64,000 nucleotides of DNA, from contig CAVMBE010000032.1 in NCBI GenBank assembly GCA_963674455.1, positions 124,001 to 188,000 on the forward strand. The letters are read 5' to 3'. The position numbers and the translations under genes were made by a program. Positions 1-10,820 of this stretch are shown one piece after another. The stretch is from Lecanosticta acicola (lineage: Eukaryota; Ascomycota; Dothideomycetes; Mycosphaerellales; Mycosphaerellaceae). Numbering within the stretch: the first letter of the stretch is position 1; the number at the start of each line of letters is the position of its first letter. The notes below the pieces were generated by a model. The model was not told the origin of the DNA, made no database searches, and saw only the letters and a program-made list of their open reading frames with translations.

Positions 1-137
1 GGTGGACTTGGACGACGTCGTGGAGGAGCGGATACAGCCCGCGAGCTTTTCGCTAGGTGGTGTGTCGTCCGCCAAGAAATGCCGGAGCTGCGGCCGGGGA
101 AGGGCACTCCCGTCGGAAGCTCCCTCGCTTTGGCACA
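1..137 (-). CDS. Possible N-terminus of a gene running off the left edge
   Basis: A minus-strand ATG at 137 opens a frame that stays open to the window edge, giving 45 codons with no recognisable domain. It would be transcribed divergently from RPN13, with about 105 bp between the two start codons. Most of the genes here are packed this tightly, which makes a gene plausible, but no motif supports it and the plus strand is also open over the same bases. I cannot name a product. Confidence 0.2.
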
Positions 138-242
138 TGCAGCCGGCCAGAGCTTCAACTCTGGTAGAAACATCAACTTCTGCGTCCATCACGCGATCAA
201 CGTCAACACAACAATACCCGACAGAGCCTTGCGTACGCAGCT

Positions 243-1661
243 ATGGCGACCTCACCCATCATCACCTTCAAGGCTGGCCGATGCGAGTTCAGCGGCCGCA
301 AAGTAAAGCCAGTCGAAACGCCCGGATACATCTACCTCTACTCAGATGATGACTTGCTGCACTTCTGTTGGCGCCGACGCTCCGCACCATCCACCGAGCC
401 CGAGATCGACCTCATCATGTTTCCTCAGGACGGGCATTTCCATCCATACCTGAAAGAGGAAGGGGCCGAAGAGCTGCATTCTCCGACAAACGGCCGCATC
501 TTCGTCCTCAAGTTCACATCGAGCAGTCAAAAGTACTATTTCTGGATGCAAAGCAAGACTCAGTCACGGACTGGAGAGCTGAGCTGGTTTGGACAGCGGG
601 ATCAGAGGCTCGGCCAGATCGTGGATCAGCTATTGCAGGGCGAGGATGTTGACGTTGCTGGCGAGGTCGAGGACATTCGGAACGGTGGCGGTGACTCAGG
701 CCCTGACGGTGATGCTGATGCCATGGAGGTCGATGGTGGCGTCTCTTTGCAGCGTCGAGAGACTGGGGATGCTGGCCAAGATGCTACGGGAGGCGATCCT
801 CGAGAGGAAGGCGAGGCAAGCAGAGAGGGTGGAGCAGATGGAGGCAGAGCGTAAGTCACGGTGCTTAATCGTTACAAAGGCGTGGAGCTGTGGCGTCGAC
901 TGGGAAAGCGGGCAGGCTAGCAAGAGAGCGGCCTCTGTGGACAGACCACCTGGCGACAGGCGTTTTGGGATTGGGTGTACGCGAGCTCTGAAATCATGTT
1001 GCTACGCTCGAGTATTCTATTGCTTTTCCCAGCTCGTGCGCTTGCTTGCTTTGCTTTCCAGTCCGCCGCGCTCTACATACCCGTTGTGCTTGCTGACCGT
1101 GTACCACCAAGTAGTGCCGGATCATCCTCTTCAGCACCACAGGACACCAACGCCATCGTACAAGACTTCCTCAATTCGCTCAAGGGCGGCCGCAGCGGAG
1201 GCGATCAGCAACAACAAGACAAGCCCTTCACAACACTGCCGGACCTACTGCCCTCTTCTACTACGACGGCATACGTTTCCAACGCATCGCCTAAGCAGAT
1301 CGATCATCTATGCACGCTCCTCCCTCCGGAGCTCTTTCTTCTTGCCCAGGAGTCCGCATCATCAGACACTGCCGCCGAGGCGACGCCGGCAACTGCGCAA
1401 GCGGCTATCGAAACGCTGTCACAAGGCCAGAAGAAGGAGATCCTCAACAGGGTCCTTCGCTCTCCACAGCTACAGCAGAGCTTGGGCTCGCTGACTGTTG
1501 CCCTGCGAGACGGTGGTCTACCCATGATTGGCGAAGCATTAGGTCTCCAGGTCGAGAACGGCGGTGTCATCAAGCACGGCAGTGTTCCTCTGGGAGGCGG
1601 CGATGCTGTCGAGGCATTCGTCAAGGGTGTTAAGAAGACGGTAGAGAAGGACGAGAAGTAG
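243..1661 (+). CDS. RPN13: 26S proteasome ubiquitin receptor Rpn13 (ADRM1)
   Basis: Two exons, 243-850 and 1112-1661, give about 385 residues. The N-terminal ~125 residues form a Pru domain (starts MATSPIITFKAG, with GYIYLYSDDDLLHFCW and the FVLKF...YYFWMQ strand pair). Family knowledge: Pru binds ubiquitin and docks on Rpn2 in the 19S base. An acidic Gly-rich linker follows, then a C-terminal helical DEUBAD-like region (LPPELFLL, QKKEILNRVLRSPQL, LTVALRDGGLP) that recruits the deubiquitinase Uch37 where present. The 261-nt intron is long for this window: its donor is a perfect GTAAGT, and a TGCTGAC branch site lies about 15 nt before the chosen AAG acceptor, the acceptor that keeps phase and joins linker to helices. 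The acceptor is the least certain part of the model. Confidence 0.9.
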
Positions 1662-2009
1662 TCAGAGTGAGAGCAGCCGTACTCACTACTCACGACACTG
1701 TATAGTAGAAACGCATGATTCACGACAGAATAGAGTAGCACGGATGGCATCAAGACCAATGCCAGCGTTGATACAGATAATGGTGTTTGAGTTTCGGCGC
1801 GAGCCATTAGACTTCCCACTGATTCCGTTTCTAGACCTCACCTCATTCACCTCATTCTAGCTCCACATCAAGTCACGTACGAACGCACAACCATCTAAAA
1901 CTACATCGATGCATTGGTACCGCTGATCTCACTAGGGGCACGCTATATCTATTACTGCTTTTCGCTATTACTGTCGTATGTGTACCTTCCACGACTACTC
2001 GTTCCACGA
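1662..2009. other. Convergent intergenic region RPN13 / MFS transporter
   Basis: About 350 bp between two converging 3' ends. Nothing coding is visible apart from small chance frames. A perfect 15-bp tandem duplication lies at its right border and is listed separately. Confidence 0.6.
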
Positions 2010-2018
2010 CTACTCGTT
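1989..2018. repeat. 15-bp perfect tandem duplication over an MFS stop codon
   Basis: The unit ccacgactactcgtt occurs twice head to tail, at 1989-2003 and 2004-2018. The right copy contains the stop codon of the MFS transporter (complement of 2010-2012), and the left copy lies just downstream in its 3' UTR, so a second Asn-Glu-stop is encoded in the same frame behind the first. Confidence 0.9.
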
Positions 2019-4113
2019 CTTCTCTGGATCACTGTCTTCCCCGGCAGCGTTGGCAGCCTGCGTGGCCATGGGAAGCGTTGGCGCAAATTTGCTCTTTTCG
2101 CGGATCTTGTGGCCCTTCAAGTAGAAGACAACTGGCATCGGCACCAAGACAAGTGCAACACATCCGAGCAGAGTGCCTGCCCAGTTAACCTATTATCAAA
2201 CATCAGCTCTGGCTCTCCGCGTACAGTCAGCGAACCTCGAACACTTACGCCCATTCCCTGGATCATTTGCGTGGCGAACAACGGAAACCCTGCACCTGCT
2301 AACGAACGCAAGAACGTGTTGGCCGCGATTGCAGAGGCCGCGAACATTAAATATGAATCGATGAGATAGTTGAGGCATTGGAGGAAGATGCTCATGATGC
2401 CGAAGCCTGTCGCAAGGCCTGACAGGGTGGGCGCGATCCAATGGATGTCCTTTTTGAACCCGGTCCTACGCAATATGAGTATGGTTGATGGGAAAGATTT
2501 CGAGATTCGGAGGCAACTCACCATCCAAACCAGAATAAGCCAATTGCAAAAGAAATTCCTCCTACAATGACTGGCGGAAGACGCCACTCTGGTACCGGCA
2601 TATTGTTGTTTGCGGCAAGCTTTCTGTTGTATGAAGGCTGAAGAATGATCATGTAGACACCACTGAGCATCTCGCCCACTATCATGCCGAAGAAGGGGAG
2701 ACCTCCCACGCCAGCATTGAAGCCATGGATTTGCTGGAAAACGATGGGGTAGAAGGTCCTGAAAGCTGTTAGTCATCTAGGACGCTGGCAAACCCGGGTA
2801 AATGACTTACAAGAACAAATACAGAAGCCCATAGATGAAGGCCATGTAGATGGAGATGAGAAGCACGATCGGCTCGGTGAACAGCATCCTGATTGGTCGA
2901 CTCAGGTTCCTCTCGAACAGCTCCCTCAGGTCGACCTCAATCTCTTCCTGCTTCGCGTGGATACCCCAGTTCTTAGTTCTCCGGCGGAGATCAGCGGCCT
3001 TGTTCACGAGGATGACAGGTGGATATGTTTCCTCTAAGAACAAAAGGGACAGCCCTAGACCCAAGAACCCCATGATCGCGGTGATGTATTCAGTCCATCT
3101 CCAACCCAAATAAGATGTTGTAATGAAGCCGCCGACGAATGGTGCCAGCAGTGGTCCTGCGAAGACGGTCATACTAAACACAGTAATTGCGAGCCCTCTT
3201 TGGCGGTTGGAGAACATATCGGCAAAGACAGCACCAACACAAGTCAGGGGGCAGGCACCCATGAAGCCTGCGAAGAATCGACAGATAAAGACCGTCTGAG
3301 CATCCTTGCCTACAGCGACCGCGATGTTGAAGATCGAAAAGCCAAAAGAAGACACAAGAAGAGGTACCTTGCGTCCATAAAGCTCGGAGAACGGGGCCCA
3401 TACTATCGGACCCGTTGCAAACCCACTGCGAATGTGTTAGCGACTTCCTTCGAACCCTGGTGACCACTGCCTCTTCCTTACAGCACGTAGAGCGACACTC
3501 CCAAAATCCCGACCTCTCTTGAGAATCCGAACTCCTCCGCTATCGCAGTCGTAGCCGTGGAAAAGATGGAAGATCCAAACGCCGCCACCAGCGTTACAAA
3601 CCCCAGAACAAGCGCCACCGGAAGCTTCTTCCTCAAAGGCCAGTTTTGCGCATGTAGAGGATCGTTAGGCCCATCAAATTCTACAACATACTCCTCCCGC
3701 TCCGGTAGCCCCGGGGGATATTGCTTGCCGCCTCCAAACGCTGGGAGAGGAGTTTTTGTATGCCTGCTCACTGTTCGACTCCGCAGACTGGCTCCTACTG
3801 TTGCGCTGTGTTGACTTCTTTCAGTCTGTATTCTGCTAAGAGCTGTTGGATGGCGCTCCAAATCGGCAACGTCATCTCTCTGAGTTGGCATCCGGTTGAT
3901 GTTCATTTCCTCCATCTCCACGGGCTCTCCAGAGGATGATGATCCTGAGCTCGCAGAGCTTACACCGGTCACTGTTCTGGAAAGAGTGTCTCGTCTGGCC
4001 ACTTTCTCAGCATAGGTCAATGTCCTGGCTGGTCTGAGGCCACTCCATATTTCGAATCTATCCGGACTGGCATCGCGTTCGGCGTCTTCTAGTCTCCTGT
4101 CGTCCTCGTTCAT
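2010..4113 (-). CDS. MFS drug/polyamine transporter, DHA1 family (Tpo1/Flu1-like)
   Basis: Five exons (4113-3482, 3425-2811, 2758-2522, 2465-2249, 2189-2010) join in phase to a 626-residue protein. All four introns are 52-59 nt with GTAAG or GTGAGT donors. A Ser/Thr- and charge-rich cytosolic tail of about 165 residues precedes the first membrane span and ends in the NDPLHAQNWP motif typical of fungal DHA1 pumps. Motif A is present across the first junction (GPIVWAPFSELYGR), and twelve membrane spans are expected, with a central loop around residues 370-420. By family, this is a proton-driven exporter of drugs, polyamines or fungal metabolites in the plasma membrane. No biosynthetic genes lie nearby, so a cluster role is unlikely; the substrate cannot be told from sequence. 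Confidence 0.93.
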
Positions 4114-5059
4114 GATGGTGGATTGTGGTCCTCGGCTGTCGTGCTACCAGGCGTCGAACGTCAAGAATGCGCTGCAAATTTCAAAATCTTGAGGAATGCT
4201 GGATCAGATGCCAGAAGGGCGAGCTGGATGAGACACGAATTAAGTCGCAATCAATGCCCGACATGCACAATCAGCTGTTTCTCTCGGAGATTTGATGAGT
4301 CCTGTTCAAGAAGAATGGCCAGCGTTAATCATGACGGGAAAATGATATCGACGGCAGTGTCATTCGCTCGTACGGCTCACCGTCGATGTCATTGGCACCG
4401 AGCCGAATCGTCAGGAAAATTTGGACCAAATGTTCGACGCTGCCGATGTTTGACCGTCCCACGAGCGTGTGGAGGCCGCGAATCATGACGACATTATTAT
4501 TCCCTAGGACACTGCACCTTCTGCGACTGCGTTGCGCTGCTGGGAAAGCAGCAGGAATAATGCGGATGGAGCGGAGAAAGTGCAGCTACATCAGGATTAG
4601 CAGGGACTTGCACCTGTCAAAGTAGAGCCGTCGAGCTATCTGCACTTCTTGTTCAGATAAGTGGTCAAGCGAGGAAGCCATCCAGTCTGCAAGTGGATAA
4701 GCAGTGTCTCTAAGGAGGTATCTTGATCGGTAAGATGCTCATAGTACTCGGAAACAACAATTGTCAAATGCTCCTAGAGATATAATTAAGAGCTACAGCA
4801 GCTAGCTTCCACACTACGCTGACAGCATATCTTGTCGCACTTGAAGGCCTCAAACGGCACTACAGCTGGTGTGCTGCGGTCCGACTTTATGGTGCGTTCG
4901 GCTTCGCTGTAATATTACCTGGGGGGCAAAACACCAACACATGCGAAAAGGTGCGATACAGGCCGACCATCCACATCAAATAGTGAACTTCTCGCAACAG
5001 TGTACGGATCACGGCGTGCAACATCGTAGCGGGCAACGAGATCAGAAATCGGCGTGCTT
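4114..5059. other. Intergenic region: MFS promoter and MSH5 3' flank
   Basis: Holds the promoter of the MFS transporter (transcribed leftward) and the 3' flank of MSH5. A frame at 4123-4488 has no start context, homology or splice support. I see no RNA gene or element. Confidence 0.5.
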
Positions 5060-8000
5060 TCAATCGCCCTCAGTAGTGGACTTGACCCTGCCAATATTCA
5101 GAAGCTCTTCAATGATGGCGCGAGGATTGTCGAAGCTGTCGACCGCTAAGAGGTCGCGGGCAATTTCTTCCTAAAAGCTGTCAGTATAACAATTGGATTC
5201 ATAAACACGCCATTCATACGTACTGCTTCGTCCAGTTCCTCGAGCTCAGCATCCGGGAGCTTCGAGCAGGCCTCCACGAGATCCTCGCCTCGTGCCGCCA
5301 ACAAGATCAGCTCGTCTGCTCTGTCAACGATCTCTTCATCGATACCGTTCATCTTGGCGCAGACTGTTCCGAAGCTCGATGCGTTGCGAGTTGGCATCAA
5401 TTTGTATAGATAAGTAATTTGACTGTTGACCTCAGATGCAGCCACATCTATTCTCACGGCCATGTGAGCAAATCCGAGCGCAGGTCGCGGAGGCAGGAAT
5501 CCAGACTCGAAAATCTCGTGGAAGTGAGTTGCGCCAATAACCTTGGGGCACTCAGGACCTCGCTGCAGGAGGTACTCAAACACGCCGGCAGCCAACCCGG
5601 CACCGTCGTAGGATTCTGTGCCTTTGCCAAACTCGTCGACAATGATCAGACTGCGGCGCGTAGCAAGATTCAAGGCAACGGAAGCCTGCTGAAGATCGAT
5701 CATGAACGCGCTCTGAATACGCGAAACAGTTTCACGAGTGGAGATCCGTGTCATGATTTTGTCCGTGATGCCTACTTTCGCTGCCTTCGCTGGTACGAAG
5801 CTGCCAATGTGCGCCATGTAGACGATGATAGCAACTTGCTTCAGGTAGACACTCTTGCCAGAGTAGTTCGGTCCTGTCAGCAGCAACATGCTTGGCGGCG
5901 TTGCTTTGTTTTGCGTAGCTTTCGCCTGGCCACCATCAACGCTGGTAGAACGAGAAGATAATTCATCGGCATATGCATCGTCTGACTCTCCGGGCTCGCT
6001 TCCAGCGCCACCGGCAAGAAAGGTGTCGTTGGGAATGAAAGAGGGCACGGTCAGCTCCTGGAGAAGGTGTCTTCCATCTCGAATGTCCAGCACGTTGTCT
6101 TGGCGGATCCGTGGCCGAACCAGATTGTATTGTTTCGCGCCTTGCGCCAAAGCCACGAGGCTGTCAATCTCGCCACAGATATCGGAAATCATGTTCAAGA
6201 GATCCTCATGCTCCAGCACACGTTGGCATAGACCTTGTATAATCTCGATTTCCATGTCCAGGATACGCCCGTAGATGTCGCCGAACTCCTCGTCCATCTC
6301 AGTCATGTTGGCATTCTTATAATACGCGTGCGTGTCTGACACAAACATCTTCTCCCATAGATCTTCGGGTGTGCCAGTATAAGTAGCTGAGGCGTACTCT
6401 TCATCTAGAGCAATACAAATGAGGAAACCGATCTGGGGAAAGAAGATCACGTTTACCCTGCTTTCGAGCTCGGCTGGCACCTGTTGCGCAATGTGAGAGG
6501 CCACTTCTGATAACATATCCTCGATGCCGTAATACACTCGCTTGGCTTCGTCAAGGTCATGGTCGATCCCCGGCAATACGACGACGCGTCGCTGAGCTTT
6601 TGACTCGTCAAAGTCCACCATTTCGACGATCATTTGTCCGATGGCTGCGATCTGCCTCTTGTCAAACTTCTCAGCGACTTTGGAGAAGATCGTCAGCCGA
6701 TCGTTCCCATTCATTTGGCTCAAGTCGTCTGTGATCTGGAGGGCCGAGAAGAGAAATTGTCTCAAATTGGTCCACAAAGATGATGATACTCCTCTGTTTC
6801 TCTCCTTTCCGCTGCTGATGCCCTTGCGCAGGTTGCTTGTAGTGATGCGCATATTCTTGACCCGAGAGAGCTCCACACTCAATCGATCCAGATGGGAAAC
6901 GTTGTCGGGACGTAGAAGACAAGCGACCGTGTCCAGACGCTCATCGATGACATCGGGATTGGTGCTCGGCCTGAGAAATAGTTGCCTCAGCAGTGTTCGG
7001 CCTTGGGCAGTCTTCGCCAAAGGCTGGAACAGACCGTAAACGGACAGACCTTCCTTCGAGCCTCCGGACCAACTCTTACTAGCAGGTCCCTGTTGTTGGG
7101 CATTGGGATGTGACTCAGTCGTGGTGATCTGCAGTGATGACAGCGTGTCTGCGTTGATGAACATGGAGCCTTTCAAGCTGAACATCTGCAATGTGGTGAT
7201 GCGGAACATCGAGTGTGCATTTTCATCTGTTGGAAGGTACGTAGTGGATCGTCTGCGTTGGATGTAGGAAAGTAGGGCGCCTGCGCAGCCGACGGTGAGC
7301 TTACTCTCCAGATTGATCCATCCAGACAGGCGATGCAACTGTGCTTGACTTGCGAAACCGTCTTCTTCTCGGTCGTAATCGTTTTCGCTAGCGACGACAT
7401 CTCCAGGCACAACGTAAGTCACAGAAGGGCCATTTGGCTGACCGATCCGGAGATTGACGAGCTTTTTCTTGGCCGAATCATATCCATATTCTGCCTTAGG
7501 CCGGCACTCCAGAAGGTATGGCAAGTGAGTTGGATCTGTCCTGCCGTCGACAGAAGCTGCTCTCTGACTTCTGCCTTCAGGATCTAGGCGCTCCAACGTG
7601 TCGTCACTACATTTAGTGGAGGCGAGAATGACCGTAGGATCGATAAACAATTTGACTGCTCCATGGTCAACACTATCGCATGAGGGAGCCGCTGGTGGAC
7701 TTACGATTGTCCACGATATCGGCACCACCAAGGGGCACATCTTCCATGAAATACAACGTCTCTGTGCTCGCTTGATAGTATGCGCAGCCTACCGAGCCAC
7801 TTTCGGTGGCGTTGACAGACATGATAATCTCGTAGGACAATTCGCCGTCTCCGTCAAAATCGCCACGAGGTATCTCTGTTGTCGCAACGCTTGCTGCGTG
7901 ATTCTGTCGCTGCTGGTCGCGACGGTCACCTGCGAACGTCCTGCTGGAGGCTACTGAAGCTGCCGGGCGATGAAAGGACCTCTGTTGAGTAGCTCCGGTT

Positions 8001-8182
8001 TGGGCATCGTGGCCTCGGGACTCGTCTGATGACTGGCGCGATGGCGTTGCAAATCTATTAGCGGAGCGGATATTGGAATACAAGGCGTCTGCCCGGGAGG
8101 TCGCGTGGCCACGCCCGTCTTTCGAAGACGCGCCGCAAGCACTGACTCTGCGCCGCTTTGAAGGCGCACTGTATGCCTGCAT
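5060..8182 (-). CDS. MSH5: Meiotic MutS homologue Msh5
   Basis: Three exons (8182-7705, 7655-5224, 5170-5060) give about 1006 residues; introns are 49 and 53 nt and phases close. The first exon is a poorly conserved basic, Ser-rich extension with the start of the connector region. MutS core helices follow, then the ATPase: Walker A GPNYSGKS near residue 752, TRISTRETVSRIQSAFMIDL, Walker B IIVDEFGKGT near 830, and the GATHFHEI switch. The third exon restores the conserved C-terminal tail with NPRAIIEELL. Msh5 pairs with Msh4 as a clamp on Holliday junctions and promotes meiotic crossovers; it lacks the mismatch-binding domain. The longer N-terminus than the usual 830-900 residues is the only oddity. 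Its presence suggests a retained sexual cycle. Confidence 0.93.
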
Positions 8183-8611
8183 GGCTGCTCTGATGATTTC
8201 GATCAGCGCAAGGGGTAAGCGCTCAGTAAGAGAGAAAGGTGAAAAGAAGTAAGAAGATCAGGTGAGAGTGGACGAGCAAAGGCGAGGATGGAATCGAAAG
8301 GATGAAATGTGCTCACCTGATGGCTGCCTGGACAATTACGCGACCTCTCAGGAAAGCGCGATGCACTGTTTCCGCGAGGCAGGTGCGCCAGGTCGTGCCA
8401 GATACGGTAGCTCACGGTGGCATCTGAGCTACGCGGAAGAAGTATTGACCAGCATCTGTGCTCTTCTGCAATCAAGTGCTCGCCCACGTCTCTCCTGCTA
8501 CCTTGGCGCTGTCGACGCCTCTGTGTACCAACTCACGCCGTTGCAATAGATGAACGAAATCGCTCTCATTGGGTCTGGGAGATCGCGTCAATGTTCGCTC
8601 CGTGGCCTTGT
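8183..8611. other. Intergenic region: MSH5 promoter and EMC5 3' flank
   Basis: About 430 bp holding the MSH5 promoter. Open frames on both strands (for example 8262-8549) show no domain or splice support, so I read this as non-coding. Confidence 0.5.
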
Positions 8612-9101
8612 CTACTGCTCCTCCACACTCTCTCCACTGCCCTCTTTGACCCAAGCCGCAAACTCCTTCCTCTTGGCTCGAATATCCACAAACCCGGGCC
8701 TCTCTTCCAGATTCGCATACGGATTCCCACCACCAACACCGACTGCCTTGATCTCTCGAGCCTCTTTACTTCGCTCCAGTCTTCCTGCCCAGACGTTCCA
8801 CTGAATTGGCTTCAGTTCCGCGCTGCTCATCACCAACCCAACGCATAACAACGCGACCGAGATAAGCGTCTCCAGTGCAATATCGAGAGGTATGTTGATT
8901 TTGGGATCTAGCACGCTCGGTAGAATTGAGCTCGGTGGAGGCGGTTGTGATGCTGATGGGAGGAGCGAATGCTCGTATGAGCTGTAGACGCTGTATGGGA
9001 TGTTAGCTTCTAGCTGCAATGCTATGTCTTAGGCAGGAACCATACGCATGCGACAGGAAGACCAGGCCCAAGATATTGAGCACGTTTGCTGTCAGGGCCA
9101 T
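8612..9101 (-). CDS. EMC5: ER membrane protein complex subunit 5 (Emc5/MMGT family)
   Basis: Two exons, 9101-9046 and 8990-8612, split by a 55-nt intron (GTATGG donor, TACAG acceptor), give 144 residues. The short first exon encodes the N-terminal membrane helix (ATANVLN-like MALTANVLNILGLVFLSHA); exon 2 starts VYSSYEHS and carries a second span (IALETLISVALLCVGLVM) with the family's LKPI segment just after it. Emc5 is a core membrane subunit of the EMC insertase, which places tail-anchored and polytopic proteins in the ER membrane; it was earlier called a magnesium transporter (MMGT). Length and topology fit the family. An unspliced reading would lose the first helix, which supports the intron. 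Confidence 0.9.
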
Positions 9102-9423
9102 AGCTGCGTGCGATTCGTTGGTCAGGTCGTTGTGCAGGCAAGGAACATGGACAGTCGGCAGAGGCGAGCTAGGAGTCGAAGTCGAAGGAGCCGCAGGCTT
9201 GGCACATTTGGGCTTCTCGGCGTCACGTCCTCTCGTCGGAAAATGTAAGGTACTTCACATGAAAACTGTTCATTTCATTATCTTGCATAGCCACGTGCAG
9301 TTATGCTTTTGGTATCATTGTCTATGCCTGAATCATAACACATCATGCCATGCAAGGTCTGTCATCTCTTGTACCCTCTATTGAGTTGCACGGTCATGAC
9401 TCGGACCTCCCTGCCGCAGCTGT
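9102..9423. other. Intergenic region: EMC5 promoter and EFB1 3' flank
   Basis: About 320 bp between the EMC5 start and the EFB1 stop. No gene or clear regulatory element is visible. Confidence 0.5.
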
Positions 9424-10434
9424 CTACAACTTCTGCATGGCGGCAATGTCGGAGGACTGAACGTAGTCCTCGAAGCCGTCGATCTCCTCCTGCAGTTCGT
9501 CGAGAGAGATCTTCTCGTCCTCGACCACCAAGTTGATCTGGAGCTTCTTGATACCGAAACCAACAGCGACCAGCTTGGAGGCACCCCAGACAAGACCGTC
9601 CTTTTCGATGCTGCGCACAGACTGCTCGAGTTCCTTCATGTCGGTCTCGTCGTCTATAATTCATGATTAGCATGAGCCTTGTGAGCTCGTTCTCTCTCAA
9701 ACATACCCCATGGCTTCACATCGAGCGTAACGATGGACTTCGCAGCCGGCTTGGATTTGCCCTTCTTCTTCTCTGCATACTCTGCCAATCTCTGCTCCCG
9801 GATCTTGGCGGCCTCAGCATCCTCCTCCTCATCGTCGGAGCCGAAAAGGTCGACTTCGTCATCGTCCTCGTCATCCTCCTTCTTCTCAGGTGCCTTCGCT
9901 GGGTTCACGGGGAGCTCGGAGGACTCTGGGCCGTAGGCGGTGTGTGCCTTGCTTGGGTCACCTGGGAGCTGAGAGAACTCTGGCTCGAAGGTGGCAATGT
10001 GCTTGTACCAGCGGTAGGCGTGAGGGTACTTCTCGACCTTGGGTGCCTCCTTGATCTGCTGGAAGCACTTGACATCGGCCTGGGAAGGGCCATAGCTACA
10101 GGACAGTCAGTGAGAAAGTCGCTTTCGCTAAGCTGATTGCAAAGAAGGTGAAGCGCGGAGGAGTCAGAGTTGCGCAAAGCGCGTTGGAAGTACTCATTTG
10201 CAGGGTCTTAAGCTGCTCATCAACACGGACCAAATCGTTCTCATCATGTAGGGTAAGGGAAGAGGGAAGAGTAAAAGAACGCGAGTTGTACATACCCGAC
10301 AATGTAGCTGTGAGTCTTGGTCCAGTGGTCGAGCACTGCATGAGATCTTTAGCTTAAGTCCCAGGAGAGGAGAGGGATTCTTCGGCGAACGTACGAGTAA
10401 GGCCAGTGTCGGAGACGAAGTCGGTGAAACCCAT
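9424..10434 (-). CDS. EFB1: Translation elongation factor 1-beta (eEF1B-alpha)
   Basis: Four exons (10434-10395, 10335-10296, 10095-9707, 9653-9424) encode 232 residues. Order: a GST-like N-terminal domain (MGFTDFVSDTGL, LDHWTKTHSYIVGYGPSQADV), an acidic linker (EDDEDDDEVDLFGSDDEEE), and the C-terminal guanine-exchange domain ending VQSSDIAAMQKL. The protein recharges eEF1A with GTP during elongation. Two 40-nt exons open the gene, separated by a 59-nt intron. The second intron (10096-10295) is 200 nt, three to four times the local norm, and holds a box C/D snoRNA-like sequence described separately; the host relationship matches budding yeast EFB1. The divergent neighbour is HSP78. Confidence 0.95.
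10160..10252 (-). ncRNA. snR18: Intronic box C/D snoRNA, U18/snR18-like
   Basis: Inside the second intron of EFB1, on the host strand. A C box ATGATGA lies at 10247-10241, the guide TTTGGTCCGTGTT at 10234-10222, then TTGATGA, which can serve as a degenerate D' (TTGA) overlapping a C' box, and a D box CTGA at 10167-10164. The guide is the part I recognise: the complement AACACGGACCAA matches, from memory, a highly conserved stretch of 25S/28S rRNA, and U18/snR18 guides contain the same GGTCCGTGTT core. Yeast snR18 also sits in an EFB1 intron. Ends are approximate; I do not see a good terminal stem beside the C and D boxes, which lowers confidence. Confidence 0.75.
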
Positions 10435-10820
10435 CTTGAATGCTGTATCTCGTTGTGTTTTCTGGTAGTATATGTCTGCGGGAACGGTGAACCAAGGAGC
10501 GTGGAGTTGGGGGTAATGTTGATGAGTGTTCGCAGACCCCACGCACCGCAAAAAACTTGAACGAAGCTCAGGCACAGACCCTGCCTCGCTGCCTGAGGCA
10601 TGGAGGAAGCTCTGAAACCTCGGGACTACCCACCAATCAAAGTCTTGATCGAAGCTTGCAGGCCTAGAGCTCTCTCGAATCGCCTCGGAGCTTCGATTAT
10701 ATCACGCGATGCGAGGCCTCTGGAGACGATATCTACTCTTCTAATGCGAGATGAACTCGCAAAACTTGCATGCACGTACATCGATAGCTTTTTAAAGTGA
10801 TCAACTTTTCGACATTTCTT
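10435..10820. promoter_or_regulatory. Divergent promoter region EFB1 / HSP78
   Basis: About 390 bp between the two start codons. No clear TATA box or heat-shock element array (repeated nGAAn) is obvious by eye. A 66-codon plus-strand frame at 10600-10800 has no support. Confidence 0.5.

Noticed and set aside
589..1494. Long plus-strand frame over RPN13 with a helical-looking LREAILERKARQ segment
   Set aside because: The segment looks protein-like, but no intron with good signals moves the Rpn13 frame into it and back; the spliced model keeps the acidic linker and joins both conserved domains in phase.
2010..4113. MFS pump as part of a secondary-metabolite cluster
   Set aside because: The neighbours are a proteasome subunit and a meiotic MutS gene; no synthase, cytochrome P450 or cluster regulator is nearby.
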